NCBI GenBank assembly: GCA_016709225.1
Contig: JADJEE010000002.1
Location: forward strand, 372,001 to 436,000
DNA length: 64,000 nucleotides
Source: Deltaproteobacteria bacterium
GTDB lineage: Bacteria > Myxococcota_A > Polyangia > Nannocystales > Nannocystaceae
Reading direction: 5' to 3'
Shown here: positions 34,389-44,185 of the stretch, one piece after another
Position numbering within the stretch: the first letter of the stretch is position 1
Layout: each line of letters opens with the position of its first letter
Made by a program: the position numbers and the translations under genes
Notes under the pieces: generated by a model
What the model was told of the DNA's origin: nothing
Database searches by the model: none
What the model saw: only the letters and a program-made list of their open reading frames with translations

Positions 34389-37300
34389 CTAGAAGCGCAG
34401 CTGGAGCTCGAACTGCGCCGCGGTCGGGTTCTGGAAGCGTGCCTGCACGCCGAAGTTGCCCTGCGGCGACAGCACCACGCGCTGGAAGAACTCGGTCGGG
34501 TTGCCGGCGTTCTGGATCTTGGTGTGCTTCACGTCGGAGAGATCACCACCGGCAACCGGGCGGGTGTCGTCGAACGAGTAGACCTCGTCGACGCGCAGCG
34601 CGGCCTTGGCGTTGGTGACGTTGAGCCAGCGGACCGCGAACTCGATCTCGAGGTCACCCGGGAGCGGGTACGCGTAGCTGAGGCTCAGGTTCCAGTTGTA
34701 GTTGGCCTCGACCCGACCACCGGCACCGCGGGGCACCACGTAGATGGGGTACAGGCCCGGGTAGCGGTTGCTGCCGGCGCGCAGCGAGATCGGGTAGCCC
34801 GACTGGTAGCGCACGCTGGTGCCGAGGGTCAGGCGGCCGGCCTCCTGCAAGTCGAACGAGTAGAAGCCGTCGACCTTGAAGCGGTGCGGGGTGTTGAACG
34901 ACAGCGGGCCGAAGCTGTTTCGCACCAGCTCGGGGATGTCGTACTGCGTGCTCGCGCCGATGTTGATGGCGCCGGTGATCGGGTCGACGAAGCCGTCGTA
35001 GTTACCGACCAAGCGGCTGTAGGTGTAGCTACCGAGGAGCAGCCAGTTCTTCGCGAAGCGCTTCTTCACCTCGAAGGTGAAGGCGTCGAAGTTGCGACGC
35101 GGGCGGCTGAACAGCGAGCCGACCTTGCCGAACGCGTCGGCCAGGAACTGGCAGCGCTGCAGGTCGCGGGCGACCTGGCTGCGACCGGGGTCGTCCATCT
35201 CGGTGCCGTCGAGCTGGCTCTGCAGCTGGTTGCAGCGGTCCTGCTGACGCTTGAGGTCGTCGCCCGAGACGTCGACACCGGGGTTGGCGATGATGAAGTT
35301 GAGGCCACCGTTGGTCGAGATGTCCTCGACGGCGCGACCGAGGTCGGTGTGCAGCCAGCGGACGCCGAGCGTCAGGTCCTCGATGACCTCCTGCTCGTAG
35401 CCCATCTGGAACTGCTGGTTGTATTGGCCCTTGAGGCGCGGGACGACGGCGCCCTGGGTCAGCTGGCTGGTCGAGCCGTTGAAGTCGGTGCAGTACTCGG
35501 TGGGCTGGCCGTCGCGGTAGCGGTCGCGTGCGGTGCCGTCGATGGTGGTCGACTGGCCGACGCAGTCCGAGTTCCGGTAGGTGCGCTGGACGTTGACGAG
35601 ACCGCCGAACACGCGGGCGTTCAGCTGCAGCGGCAGCGGCTGGTAGAACCAACCGTAGCTGGCGAACAGGCGGCTGCGACCTTCGTCCGTCCAGTCGTAG
35701 TTGATGCCGACGCGCGGGGCGACGTTGTCCCAGATGAACACCGCGCGACGACCGAGGATGTCGCGCATGTCCTGCATCTCCCACCGAACGCCGGCGGTGA
35801 CGAACAAGTTGGAGAGGATCGCCCACTTGTCCTGCAGGAAGAAGCCGTAGTTCTGGGTCGAGACGTTGGCGCGGTAGCCATCGACGCGGATGCCGGCGCC
35901 CAGCGGCGTGGCGATGGCGCGCAGCTGGCCCTGCTCCTCGCGCACGCGACCGAAGCCGACGGCCGTGCGGGCGTCCGGGTTGTCGGTGTCGACGAAGATG
36001 AAGCGGTGGTTGTTGACGCGGTTCGCGAAGTCGATGTCGTAGCTGTCGCTGGCCTTGTCGTAGCAGTACTCGCCGCCGCCCGACTGGCCGGCCGCGCAGT
36101 TGTTGTAGAAGTCGCCGTCGTTCCGACCCGAGTAGCGGTTGTCGGTCTTGTCCTGGATGTGCTCGATCTGCGCGCCGTACTTGAGCTGGTGCGCGCCCGC
36201 GGCGTTGAAGAAGTGCGTCAGCGAGAAGTTGCCGTTGACGCGGCGGGTGGTGCCTTGGCTGTACTGGCCGAGACCGCCCGAGAGCCACTGACGCACGGGG
36301 CAGGTCAGACCCGGCAGGTTGGCGTTGTTGCAGGCGTCCTCGACGCCCGGCACGAGGTCGAGGCGGTTGTCGCGGTCGAGCAGCGAGAACAGGTTGGTGC
36401 CCTGACTGTCCTGCTCCTGCGTGGCGGTGCGGTTCACGATGTCGGGGTTGTCGATCTTCCAACCCTCGACGAAGCGGAACTGCGAGTAGCTGAAGTTGGC
36501 GTCGATCTCGAGCTTGTCCTCGGCGACACGACCGTTGTAGTTGACCACCGCCGTGGTCGCGTTGTCGCGGTCCCAGCCGAAGTGCTCGTTGACGACGCCG
36601 TTGGCGACGCGCGAGCCGCCGCCCAGGGGATCGGCGGAGGGCGAGGTGCCGAACGAGCTCGGGTCGAGGCTGTCGCCGACTGGGCGTCGGTAGGTGCGAC
36701 GCGTGAAGCCGGGGTTGGTGAAGATCGAGAAGCCGATCTTGTGCTTGGGGCTGATGGCCCAGTCGAGGCCGCCGAAGAGCTGCAAGTCGACGTTGCCGGT
36801 CTTGAACTTCTGCTCGGCGAACTTCTCGCTCGCGATGTAGTCACCGCCGGCGACGCAGTCGAACGCGCCGTTCTCGTAGGGGCACTCCTCGTAGCCACCC
36901 GAGCCGTCCTTGTCGACGCGGTGGTGGAACGACTGGATCAGCGACGCGCGGCCGCCGGTGGAGGCGATGCCGCCCGACCAGAACAACCGATCCTTGATGA
37001 TGGGGCCGTTCATGCCGACCACGCCCTGCATGGCGTAGTCGGGCACCTCGATCGCGCGCAGGGCGTTGTCCGTGCCGATGATGAAGCGCGGTTTGGCCAG
37101 ACGCGGGGTGTAGGTGAAGCGCGCGACGCCGCGGAGCTTGTTGGTACCCGACACGCGGCGGGCAGCGACCTGGCCGCCCGAGGCGTCGCCGTACTCGGCC
37201 TCGTAGCCGGCCTCTTGGATCTCGACCTCCTGGATGAACTCCTGGACGATCGAAGCGCCCACGGTACCGAACCGCGGGTTGTTCACGTTGGCGCCCTCGA

Positions 37301-37916
37301 CGGTGTACTTGCTCTCGGCACCGGTAGTGCCCGCGAGCGAGATGCCGGCGGAGTCGACCGACGCAGTCGCCGACGACTCGACCACCGCCGTGAAGTCGCG
37401 GTTGGTCGCGTTGCCGATCGGGATGTTGCGGAACTCCTCCATGTTGACCTCGCGGCCAACGGCGGTGCCCTGCTTGACCGGGGTCGACTTCACGCGGACG
37501 ACGCGACGGAACTCGTTGGCCGGATCGACCGAGAAGTTCGCGCGGAACTTCGCGGCGCGCGGCAGCGTCGCGACCTTCGACACGTCGGCCTGACCGACGA
37601 GCACCTGGATCGTGTACGTGCCCGGCGGCAGCTCCTTGAACGCGTACAGACCGCTGTCGTTGGTGGTCGTCTCGCGCGAGCCCTGCAAGCACGTGCACTG
37701 CAGGACCACGAGGGCGCCCTTCAGCTTCTCGCGCGTCTTGGCATTCGTGACGACGCCGTTGATGGCGCCTTCCTCGGCGGCAAGCGCCGTCTCGGGTGCC
37801 AACATCACCGACAGCGGAGCGACGAGGCCCGCGGCGAGACAGCCCACGCGAAGCGAGAGCGGTAGTGAAAACCTTCGAAGCGAACGGGCGCGGATCACTT
37901 GCGTGGGCTCCTGCAT
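34389..37916 (-). CDS. Oar-like TonB-dependent outer-membrane receptor (copy 2)
   Basis: A 1,175-residue paralog of the next gene downstream, closely similar along its whole length (for example PRLAKPRFIIGTDNALRAIE and the shared motif ENGAFDCVAGGDYIA). The N-terminus starts MQEPTQVIRARSLRR, with a signal peptide to about residue 46 (ending ALA-AEEG). A carboxypeptidase-regulatory-like domain (50-130, GAINGVVTNAKTREKLKGAL), a plug (EFIQEVEIQEAGYEAEYGDA) and a barrel ending LQLRF follow. The ATG at 37916 is chosen; the long open frame upstream is shadow. Two strong palindromes and a possible promoter lie in the 403 bases upstream. Role is probably uptake or secretion across the outer membrane, or surface adhesion, as proposed for Oar; substrate unknown. 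Confidence 0.88.
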   Translation of the reverse strand: MQEPTQVIRARSLRRFSLPLSLRVGCLAAGLVAPLSVMLAPETALAAEEGAINGVVTNAKTREKLKGALVVLQCTCLQGSRETTTNDSGLYAFKELPPGTYTIQVLVGQADVSKVATLPRAAKFRANFSVDPANEFRRVVRVKSTPVKQGTAVGREVNMEEFRNIPIGNATNRDFTAVVESSATASVDSAGISLAGTTGAESKYTVEGANVNNPRFGTVGASIVQEFIQEVEIQEAGYEAEYGDASGGQVAARRVSGTNKLRGVARFTYTPRLAKPRFIIGTDNALRAIEVPDYAMQGVVGMNGPIIKDRLFWSGGIASTGGRASLIQSFHHRVDKDGSGGYEECPYENGAFDCVAGGDYIASEKFAEQKFKTGNVDLQLFGGLDWAISPKHKIGFSIFTNPGFTRRTYRRPVGDSLDPSSFGTSPSADPLGGGSRVANGVVNEHFGWDRDNATTAVVNYNGRVAEDKLEIDANFSYSQFRFVEGWKIDNPDIVNRTATQEQDSQGTNLFSLLDRDNRLDLVPGVEDACNNANLPGLTCPVRQWLSGGLGQYSQGTTRRVNGNFSLTHFFNAAGAHQLKYGAQIEHIQDKTDNRYSGRNDGDFYNNCAAGQSGGGEYCYDKASDSYDIDFANRVNNHRFIFVDTDNPDARTAVGFGRVREEQGQLRAIATPLGAGIRVDGYRANVSTQNYGFFLQDKWAILSNLFVTAGVRWEMQDMRDILGRRAVFIWDNVAPRVGINYDWTDEGRSRLFASYGWFYQPLPLQLNARVFGGLVNVQRTYRNSDCVGQSTTIDGTARDRYRDGQPTEYCTDFNGSTSQLTQGAVVPRLKGQYNQQFQMGYEQEVIEDLTLGVRWLHTDLGRAVEDISTNGGLNFIIANPGVDVSGDDLKRQQDRCNQLQSQLDGTEMDDPGRSQVARDLQRCQFLADAFGKVGSLFSRPRRNFDAFTFEVKKRFAKNWLLLGSYTYSRLVGNYDGFVDPITGAINIGASTQYDIPELVRNSFGPLSFNTPHRFKVDGFYSFDLQEAGRLTLGTSVRYQSGYPISLRAGSNRYPGLYPIYVVPRGAGGRVEANYNWNLSLSYAYPLPGDLEIEFAVRWLNVTNAKAALRVDEVYSFDDTRPVAGGDLSDVKHTKIQNAGNPTEFFQRVVLSPQGNFGVQARFQNPTAAQFELQLRF

Positions 37917-37962
37917 CGTCGGACGGAAGCCGTTGCCCGCGGACCGGAGGTCGTTGGGCGGG

Positions 37963-37980
37963 TGACCGCGCACGCGGTCA
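37963..37980. promoter_or_regulatory. Perfect 18-bp palindrome upstream of receptor copy 2
   Basis: TGACCGCG-CA-CGCGGTCA: perfect 8-bp arms with a 2-bp centre, 47 bases before the start codon and downstream of the possible -10 at 38014. It is either an operator placed to block elongation or initiation, or a leader hairpin. Confidence 0.5.
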
Positions 37981-38013
37981 AATGCGGCTTGTCGGGCCCT
38001 GATGCGGCGGCGG

Positions 38014-38045
38014 GTATAACACGAAGGTTTCGCCGTGCGCACGGC
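38014..38045 (-). promoter_or_regulatory. Possible promoter with overlapping palindrome upstream of receptor copy 2
   Basis: Minus-strand TTATAC (38014-38019) is the most A/T-rich hexamer in the region. Twelve bases upstream of it the perfect 14-bp palindrome GCCGTGCGCACGGC (38032-38045) covers the -35 position, and no normal -35 hexamer is seen. The arrangement would suit an activator-dependent promoter. The leader would be about 90 bases. Confidence 0.35.
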
Positions 38046-38319
38046 CGTGGGACGGCTGCCGACCACCGGCAGATCGCGCGCAAGGCCGTTCGCGCCGGTG
38101 GCGTGATGGACGACGCACCCACGGCCATGGGTTCGGCAACGACGTGCGGCAGCCGGCCTTACAGGCAGCGATCCCGGGCACGGGTCGGCCTCGAGCCGCC
38201 CCGCGGACCCTTGAGCAACCGCACGGGATCGGACCGTCGCGGCCGCGGCTGCTTTCGCTTGACCGACGGCCTCGATCTTCGTGGTGCTCGCGCGCAGGGG
38301 GTCCCGCACGCGACTGCGA

Positions 38320-39333
38320 CTAGAACCGCCCCGAGAGCGCGAGGCCGTACCCGCTGCGGTTGCCCAGCATGGGCGCAAGCTGCCAGCGATGGGCCGTGGC
38401 GGCCTTCTTGCTGCGCCGGCCCTGCGAGTACACCACCGCGCCGGCGATGATCGCCGCCAGCCCGAGCGAGCCGAACACCGCGAAGCTGACGGTCGTGAGG
38501 GTGTTGGCGCGATCGCCGTTGATGCGCAGCTGACCGATGTTGGCCAGCGCGTTGATGAGATCGCTGCTGCCGGTGCAGTCGGCCGGCAACGCGGCGAGCT
38601 CGGCCCGAGAGGCGTCGTTCTCGACGCCGCCATTCTTCGCGACCAGCCGGTTGTGCTCGAGCGCGTGGGCGGCGTTGGGCTTGTTGAAGCAGGTCTTGGC
38701 GGTCACGCTCGCGCCGGCCGGCAGCAGCGTGGTGACGGTGTCCTTCTCGCTCTCGAGATCGGTGCCGATCTGCGCGCTCTTGAAGGCGAACACCGCCCCC
38801 ATCGCCGTGCCCGTGACCAGCAGCGCGCCGCCGGCCCCCATCGTCACCACGCCGGCCAGACGAAGCTTGCGGGCCTTCTTCTCCTCGGCGTCGCGCCGGG
38901 CCTGCTCGACCGCCGCGCGCTTGGCCGCGTCGTCCTGCTGGGCCTTGGCATCGGCGTAGGCGGACTCGAACTCCTTCATGCGGGCCTGCGCGTCGGCCAG
39001 CTCGTCGTCGCTCTGGGCCTCCTTGAGGAAGGCGTCGAGCCGGCGGATGGCCTCTTCGAGATCCGTGATGTTGCGGCTCACCGAGTACTGCTCGCGCCAC
39101 GCCAGCGCGATGTTGTAGAGCAGCAAGCGGTTGCTCGACAGCTCGTACGACTGCTCCCACAGCTTGATGGCCTCGGCGTACCGCGTGAGGCGGTAGGCCT
39201 TCTTGCCGCGCTCGTAGAGGTCTTCGGCGGTGGGCTCGGCCAGGGCCGACACACGTTGCGCGGCGCGGACCGGCGATGCGGACAACGGCATCGCGATGGC
39301 TCCCGCGAGCAGGGCGGCGACGGCTCGTTTCAT
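38320..39333 (-). CDS. Envelope TPR protein with two membrane segments
   Basis: A 337-residue protein of unknown function starting MKRAVAALLAGAIAMPLSAS with a signal peptide (to about residue 24). TPR-like helices occupy about 35-115 (DLYERGKKAYRLTRYAEAIK, SSNRLLLYNIALAWREQY). A charged helical stretch follows, rich in Lys/Arg/Glu (about 130-158), then a hydrophobic segment near 160-185 (LAGVVTMGAGGALLVTGTAM) and another near 290-312. The extreme C-terminus, GYGLALSGRF, ends in Phe after alternating residues, resembling an outer-membrane beta strand signal. ATG at 39333 is preferred over the TTG codon just before it. Such TPR proteins are frequent in myxobacterial genomes without assigned function. 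Confidence 0.75.
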   Translation of the reverse strand: MKRAVAALLAGAIAMPLSASPVRAAQRVSALAEPTAEDLYERGKKAYRLTRYAEAIKLWEQSYELSSNRLLLYNIALAWREQYSVSRNITDLEEAIRRLDAFLKEAQSDDELADAQARMKEFESAYADAKAQQDDAAKRAAVEQARRDAEEKKARKLRLAGVVTMGAGGALLVTGTAMGAVFAFKSAQIGTDLESEKDTVTTLLPAGASVTAKTCFNKPNAAHALEHNRLVAKNGGVENDASRAELAALPADCTGSSDLINALANIGQLRINGDRANTLTTVSFAVFGSLGLAAIIAGAVVYSQGRRSKKAATAHRWQLAPMLGNRSGYGLALSGRF

Positions 39334-39401
39334 CAAGGCCGCGCCATCGTATCACCGTCAGCGCCCGGCGCGGCGGCACAGACGGGGACCTCGCGCGGGC
39401 A

Positions 39402-40217
39402 TCAGAGGTCGATGATCTCCACCGCGTCCGGCAACAGCGGCACACCGAGGAACCCGGCCCCGACCCGTGCGAAGCGCTCGCGACCGTCGGTCGCCAGCAT
39501 GGTGGTGGTTGCGGGCGCGTCGGCGGGGGCCAACAGATCGCGTTGCTGCAGCCGGGACGCGACCGCGACCGCCGTGGTCGCGGCCGAATCGACGATGCGG
39601 ACGCCGGGCCCCACCACCTCCGCGATGGCCTCCGCCAGCACCGGGAAGTGGGTGCAGCCCAGCACCAGCGTGTCGACGTGGGTCACCAACGTGTCGAGAT
39701 AGGCGTGGGCGACCGCGGTGGGAATCGGCCCCTGCACCCAGCCCTCCTCGGCGAGCGCGACGAACAGCGGACAGGCCCGGCCGACCACCTCGACGTGGGG
39801 ATCGATCGCCGTGATGGCCCGGGTATAGGCACCGCCACGGATGGTGCCCTCGGTGCCGATCACCGCGATGCGGCGGGTCTTGCTGGCGGCACAGGCCGCC
39901 TGCGCGCCGGGCTCGACCACGCCGATGACCCCGGCGACGCCGAACTTCGGCAGCGCGGCCTGCAGCTGCGGCAGCGCCATCGCGGTCGCGGTGTTGCACG
40001 CGACCACCAACAGCTTGATGCCGCGCTCGACCAGCACCGCCGCGGCCTGCAACGCATAGCGAGCGACCGTGTCGGGGCTCTTGCTGCCGTAGGGCAGCCG
40101 CGCGGTGTCGCCGAGGTAGAGGAACGACTCGTGGGGCAACGCGGCCTTCAGGGCGCGCAGCACCGTGAGCCCGCCGACCCCCGAGTCGAACACACCGATC
40201 GGCAGGTTCGCGCGCAC
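39402..40217 (-). CDS. murI: Glutamate racemase
   Basis: Converts L- to D-glutamate for peptidoglycan precursors in the cytoplasm. The 271 residues have both catalytic cysteines: Cys74 in LVVACNTATA and Cys188 in LVLGCTHFP. Other family blocks are IGVFDSGVGGLTVLRAL, YLGDTARLPYGSKSPDT, VGVVEPGAQA-type sequence (GVIGVVEPGAQAA) and IGTEGTIRGGAY. GTG at 40217 starts one base after the acyl-CoA dehydrogenase stop, giving the normal N-terminus just before FDSGVGG. Co-transcription with that dehydrogenase looks positional rather than functional. Confidence 0.96.
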   Translation of the reverse strand: MRANLPIGVFDSGVGGLTVLRALKAALPHESFLYLGDTARLPYGSKSPDTVARYALQAAAVLVERGIKLLVVACNTATAMALPQLQAALPKFGVAGVIGVVEPGAQAACAASKTRRIAVIGTEGTIRGGAYTRAITAIDPHVEVVGRACPLFVALAEEGWVQGPIPTAVAHAYLDTLVTHVDTLVLGCTHFPVLAEAIAEVVGPGVRIVDSAATTAVAVASRLQQRDLLAPADAPATTTMLATDGRERFARVGAGFLGVPLLPDAVEIIDL

Positions 40218-40218
40218 G

Positions 40219-41367
<1,149 letters not shown>

Positions 41368-41413
41368 GCCGCGGTCATACCACGGCGCCCGCGTGGCTTG
41401 GGGGCGCGGAGCG

Positions 41414-41584
41414 TCAGCCGTCGCGGGGCTGCTCGCGCTCGGCCGCGCGTCGGGCCGCGCGCGCGCGATCCCTGGCCTCGCGGTCGGCCCGGGCGGTCTG
41501 CACCGCGCGACCGCCCATGACCCACCCGAGCACGATGCCGACCAGCAGCACGCCGGGGATGTACACGAAGTGCGCGAGCGTCAT
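41414..41584 (-). CDS. 56-aa single-pass membrane protein at the end of the ccm cluster
   Basis: A small protein starting MTLAHFVYIPGVLLVGIVLG, with one membrane helix (about residues 5-24) and a strongly basic C-terminal tail (ARADREARDRARAARRAAER). The stop of the CcmD-like gene lies eight bases before its start, so it is probably co-translated as the last gene of the cluster. Size and topology, with a helix then a cytoplasmic charged helix, are also those of CcmD, so either of the two small proteins could play that role. No family is recognised with certainty. Confidence 0.6.
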   Translation of the reverse strand: MTLAHFVYIPGVLLVGIVLGWVMGGRAVQTARADREARDRARAARRAAEREQPRDG

Positions 41585-41591
41585 GACGGCC

Positions 41592-41864
41592 TCAAGCGTC
41601 CTTGGTGCGGGCGAGTCGTCGCTGCAGCTCGGCGAGATCGGCCCGCTGGGCCTGCGCGCGCCGCCACAGCAGAACACCGAAGCCGGCGAACAGCGCCCAG
41701 ATGACGCCGTACGCCCACACCACGTGCTCGTAGTCGGACGCAGTCTTGGCCGCGGCCTGGGCCTCGCAGGCGCGCACGCACTGCACGGTCTGCTGATCGA
41801 GACCACTGACCGGCTCGTAGCCGTCGTCGGCCGGGGCCATCTGCTGCGCGATGAGGATCGTCAT
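41592..41864 (-). CDS. ccmD: CcmD-like small membrane protein
   Basis: A 90-residue protein with one membrane helix (about 47-66, HVVWAYGVIWALFAGFGVLL) followed by WRRAQAQRADLAELQRRLA, the arrangement of CcmD, which in System I releases holo-CcmE from the CcmABC complex. The N-terminal 45 residues, with two cysteines (VQCVRACEAQ), are longer than in typical CcmD. AGGAG 12 bases before the ATG at 41864 supports the start. It begins five bases after the ccmC stop. CcmD is hardly conserved in sequence, so the name rests on topology and position. Confidence 0.65.
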   Translation of the reverse strand: MTILIAQQMAPADDGYEPVSGLDQQTVQCVRACEAQAAAKTASDYEHVVWAYGVIWALFAGFGVLLWRRAQAQRADLAELQRRLARTKDA

Positions 41865-41869
41865 GGTCG

Positions 41870-42595
41870 TCAGGCTCCTTCGGCGCGCGCATCGGCGCTG
41901 CCGTGTTCGTCATAGGCAATCCACGCGTCGTCGAGCGCGGCCGCGGTCTGCTCCTGCCGCAGTCGCACCAGCAACAACGCCAGCGACACCGCGGACAGGG
42001 CCCCGAAGGCTGGCCACAGCGACGCCCACATCTGCGGCGGCAGCGAACCGACCACGTCGGTGGTGGGGTGCTGCGTCTTCCAGATCTTCACCGCGTAGTA
42101 GATGATCGGCACGTCGACGGCGCCGAACACCGCGAGCGCGGCGGCCAGGCGATCCGAGCCCGCCGCGCCATAGCGGCGCAGCAACACGAACGCCGCGAAC
42201 ACCAGCCACAGCAGGCCGGTCGAGATCTGCCGCGCATCCCAGGTCCACGCGCGTCCCCACGTCGCGTGGCCCCAGATCGGCCCGGTGATGAGCACGCCCA
42301 GGCCGGTCATCAGCACCAGCTCGCCGGCGGCGATCGACAGCGCCTCGGCGGTGCGCGAGCGTCGGCGCAGCTGGATCGCCGCCGCGATGCCGCACGTCAG
42401 CGCCAGCAGCATCATGATCCACGCCAGCGGCACGTGGAAGTAGAAGATCTTCTGCACCGTGCCCATCTGCTTCTCGATCGGCGTGTGCAGGAACACCCGC
42501 TGCACGCTGTAGGGCGTGACCACGGCTGCGACCGCAAACAGCAGCGTGGGCAGCAGGCGTGACACCGGGCCGGGCGTGGAGGTCGTGGTGGTCAT
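41870..42595 (-). CDS. ccmC: Heme exporter / cytochrome c biogenesis protein CcmC
   Basis: Six-helix inner-membrane heme-handling protein that presents heme to CcmE in the periplasm. The 241 residues carry the tryptophan-rich WWD segment IWGHATWGRAWTWDARQIST (107-124 or so), with GLLWLVFAAFVLLRRY after it, and conserved histidines flanking it (His54 in FYFHVPLAW; His in KTQHPTTDV). AGGGAG six bases before the ATG and ATGA overlap with the ccmB stop define the start. It has a polar 35-residue C-terminal tail. It is coupled with ccmA and ccmB, the ABC unit. Confidence 0.95.
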   Translation of the reverse strand: MTTTTSTPGPVSRLLPTLLFAVAAVVTPYSVQRVFLHTPIEKQMGTVQKIFYFHVPLAWIMMLLALTCGIAAAIQLRRRSRTAEALSIAAGELVLMTGLGVLITGPIWGHATWGRAWTWDARQISTGLLWLVFAAFVLLRRYGAAGSDRLAAALAVFGAVDVPIIYYAVKIWKTQHPTTDVVGSLPPQMWASLWPAFGALSAVSLALLLVRLRQEQTAAALDDAWIAYDEHGSADARAEGA

Positions 42596-43434
42596 GGTCG
42601 CTCCCTTCGCGCACGTGCGCGCGCGCCGTTCGAGTCCGTCAGCGGTCGCTGGCTGCCGACCAGCACCGGCTCGAACAGCCAGCTGCCGATCAGCATCACG
42701 ACCACGTCGCTCGCGGCCAGCTGTCCGAGGTAGGTGGTGAACTGCGCGTGGCCCTCGAGCAGCGCGCGCGTGGCCACCAAGGCGAAGATCAGCGCCGGCG
42801 AGGTCAGCGGGTAGAGGATGACGCTGAGCAGCACGTTCTTGCCGCTGGCGGTCGCGAGCCCGGCGGCGAACAGGGTCCCGACCGCGCAGTAGGCCAGCAC
42901 GCCCAGCGCCAGCAGGGCCGCCGACTCGAGCGGCCGCTCGAGGAACACGCCGGCGGCGGGGAACAGCAGCGCAAGCGCGGGCATCAGCAGCACGCCGCAG
43001 CCCGCCACCACCAGCCACGACACCAGCAGCTTGCCGAAGTAGATCGAGACCCGCTCGACCGGCCACGTCAGCACCGCACGCAGGGTGTCGGCCTCGCGCT
43101 CGCGATCGAAGATGCGCGTCAGCGTGAGCGCGCCGACGAACGCGATCGCCAGCCACAGCATGCCCGGCACCGCGAGCACGTGGGCACTCGCCGGCAGGGC
43201 CGCGAACGCCAGCGCGAACATCACCAGCACCACCACCGTGAAGAAGCCCGCGGTGAGCACCAGCTCGAGATCCCGCAGCTCCTGGCGCAGGTCGTTCTTG
43301 GCCAGCAGCCAGGCTTGGCGGGGCACCACGACGGGATTTGTAGCACGGCCGCCCGCATGCGGCGCCGCGTGCTCGGGGCCCGCGCCGGCGTCGTCGAGCG
43401 CGAGCGCATCACCGACGGCGCGTCGATCAGGCAT
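42592..43434 (-). CDS. ccmB: Heme exporter membrane subunit CcmB
   Basis: Membrane subunit of the CcmAB ABC unit, which uses ATP to release holo-CcmE from CcmC/D. Of 280 residues, about the first 40 are polar and specific to this protein (MPDRRAVGDALALDDAGAGP). The conserved start then follows (LLAKNDLRQELRDLELVLTA), with six hydrophobic helices and the typical FDREREADTLRAVLTWPVER loop and SGKNVLLSVILYPLTSPALI. The ATG at 43434 overlaps the ccmA stop by eight bases. A later start near the conserved block cannot be excluded. The stop overlaps ccmC. Confidence 0.92.
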   Translation of the reverse strand: MPDRRAVGDALALDDAGAGPEHAAPHAGGRATNPVVVPRQAWLLAKNDLRQELRDLELVLTAGFFTVVVLVMFALAFAALPASAHVLAVPGMLWLAIAFVGALTLTRIFDREREADTLRAVLTWPVERVSIYFGKLLVSWLVVAGCGVLLMPALALLFPAAGVFLERPLESAALLALGVLAYCAVGTLFAAGLATASGKNVLLSVILYPLTSPALIFALVATRALLEGHAQFTTYLGQLAASDVVVMLIGSWLFEPVLVGSQRPLTDSNGARARARRERP

Positions 43435-44179
43435 CGACGTGCCCCCGTGCGACCGGCTCGTTGCGACCGCCGCTGCCGAGCCCGCGGACGCGGGCGGCGA
43501 AGTCGTCGCGCGACTCACCGACCGCCCGCGCGGCGTGGGCACGGATGTGGCCGTCGGCCAGCAGCACCGCGCGGTCGCTGACGTCGGCGACCGCGTCGAG
43601 GTCGTGGGAGCTGAGCAAGATCGCGGCCCCACGGGCGCGCTCGCTGGCGAGCACCTCGGTGAGCACGCCACGGCCGGCGAAGTCGAGCGCGGTGAAGGGC
43701 TCGTCGAGCAGCAGCAGCTCGGGTCGCGACAGCAACGCGCGGGCGATCGCGAGCCGCTGCTGCATGCCGCGCGAGAAGGTCCCCGCGGCGCGCTCGGCCG
43801 CCGCGGCCAGCCCGACGCGCTCGAGCAGCGCATCGCCGGCGGCCTTGGTCAGCGGCTCACCCCGCAGCGACGCGGGCAGCTCGAGGTTCTCGCGTGCGCT
43901 CAGCCGCGCGTACAGCTGGGTGGTGTGGGCCACGAACGCCAGCCGCATGCGAGCGTCGCGATCGAGCTCCGTGACCGCCTCGGTGCCGTAGGCCCGCAGA
44001 CCCGACGACGGCGCCGCCAGCCCCGAGGCGATCGACAACAGCGTGGTCTTGCCGCAGCCGTTGGCGCCCAGCAGCGCGACCACCTCGCCCGGCTCGACGC
44101 GCAGATCGATCGCCCGCAGGACCGCGAGGCGACCGAAGCGCTTGCCGAGCTCGCGCAGGATGAGCGGAGCGATCGCCAC
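43427..44179 (-). CDS. ccmA: Heme exporter ATP-binding subunit CcmA
   Basis: ATPase of the CcmAB unit. The 250 residues form a complete ABC domain: Walker A GANGCGKTT (38-46), Q-loop region near AFVAHTTQLYARL, signature FSRGMQQRL (135-143), Walker B LLLLDEP (155-161) and the switch histidine in LLSSHDLD. GTG at 44179 is the start, six bases after the stop of the 641-aa gene. The last 25 residues beyond the core are not conserved. Assignment as CcmA rather than another exporter rests on ccmB and ccmC directly following. Confidence 0.93.
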   Translation of the reverse strand: MAIAPLILRELGKRFGRLAVLRAIDLRVEPGEVVALLGANGCGKTTLLSIASGLAAPSSGLRAYGTEAVTELDRDARMRLAFVAHTTQLYARLSARENLELPASLRGEPLTKAAGDALLERVGLAAAAERAAGTFSRGMQQRLAIARALLSRPELLLLDEPFTALDFAGRGVLTEVLASERARGAAILLSSHDLDAVADVSDRAVLLADGHIRAHAARAVGESRDDFAARVRGLGSGGRNEPVARGHVDA

Positions 44180-44185
44180 GTGACG

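Larger units (their letters stand above)
37917..38319. other. 403-base regulatory region upstream of the receptor tandem
   Basis: No reading frame with coding character was found. On the minus strand it holds the palindrome TGACCGCGCACGCGGTCA at 37963-37980, the -10-like TTATAC (38014-38019) and the palindrome GCCGTGCGCACGGC at 38032-38045, suggesting a controlled promoter for the downstream receptor genes. The end near 38320 borders the stop of a TPR envelope protein gene on the same strand. Confidence 0.5.

Noticed and set aside
30811..37865. Two plus-strand frames of about 1,190 codons each opposite the receptor genes
   Set aside because: Antisense shadows. The minus strand encodes recognisable receptors with signal peptide, plug and barrel, while the plus frames are Val/Ala/Arg/Asp-rich without any domain.
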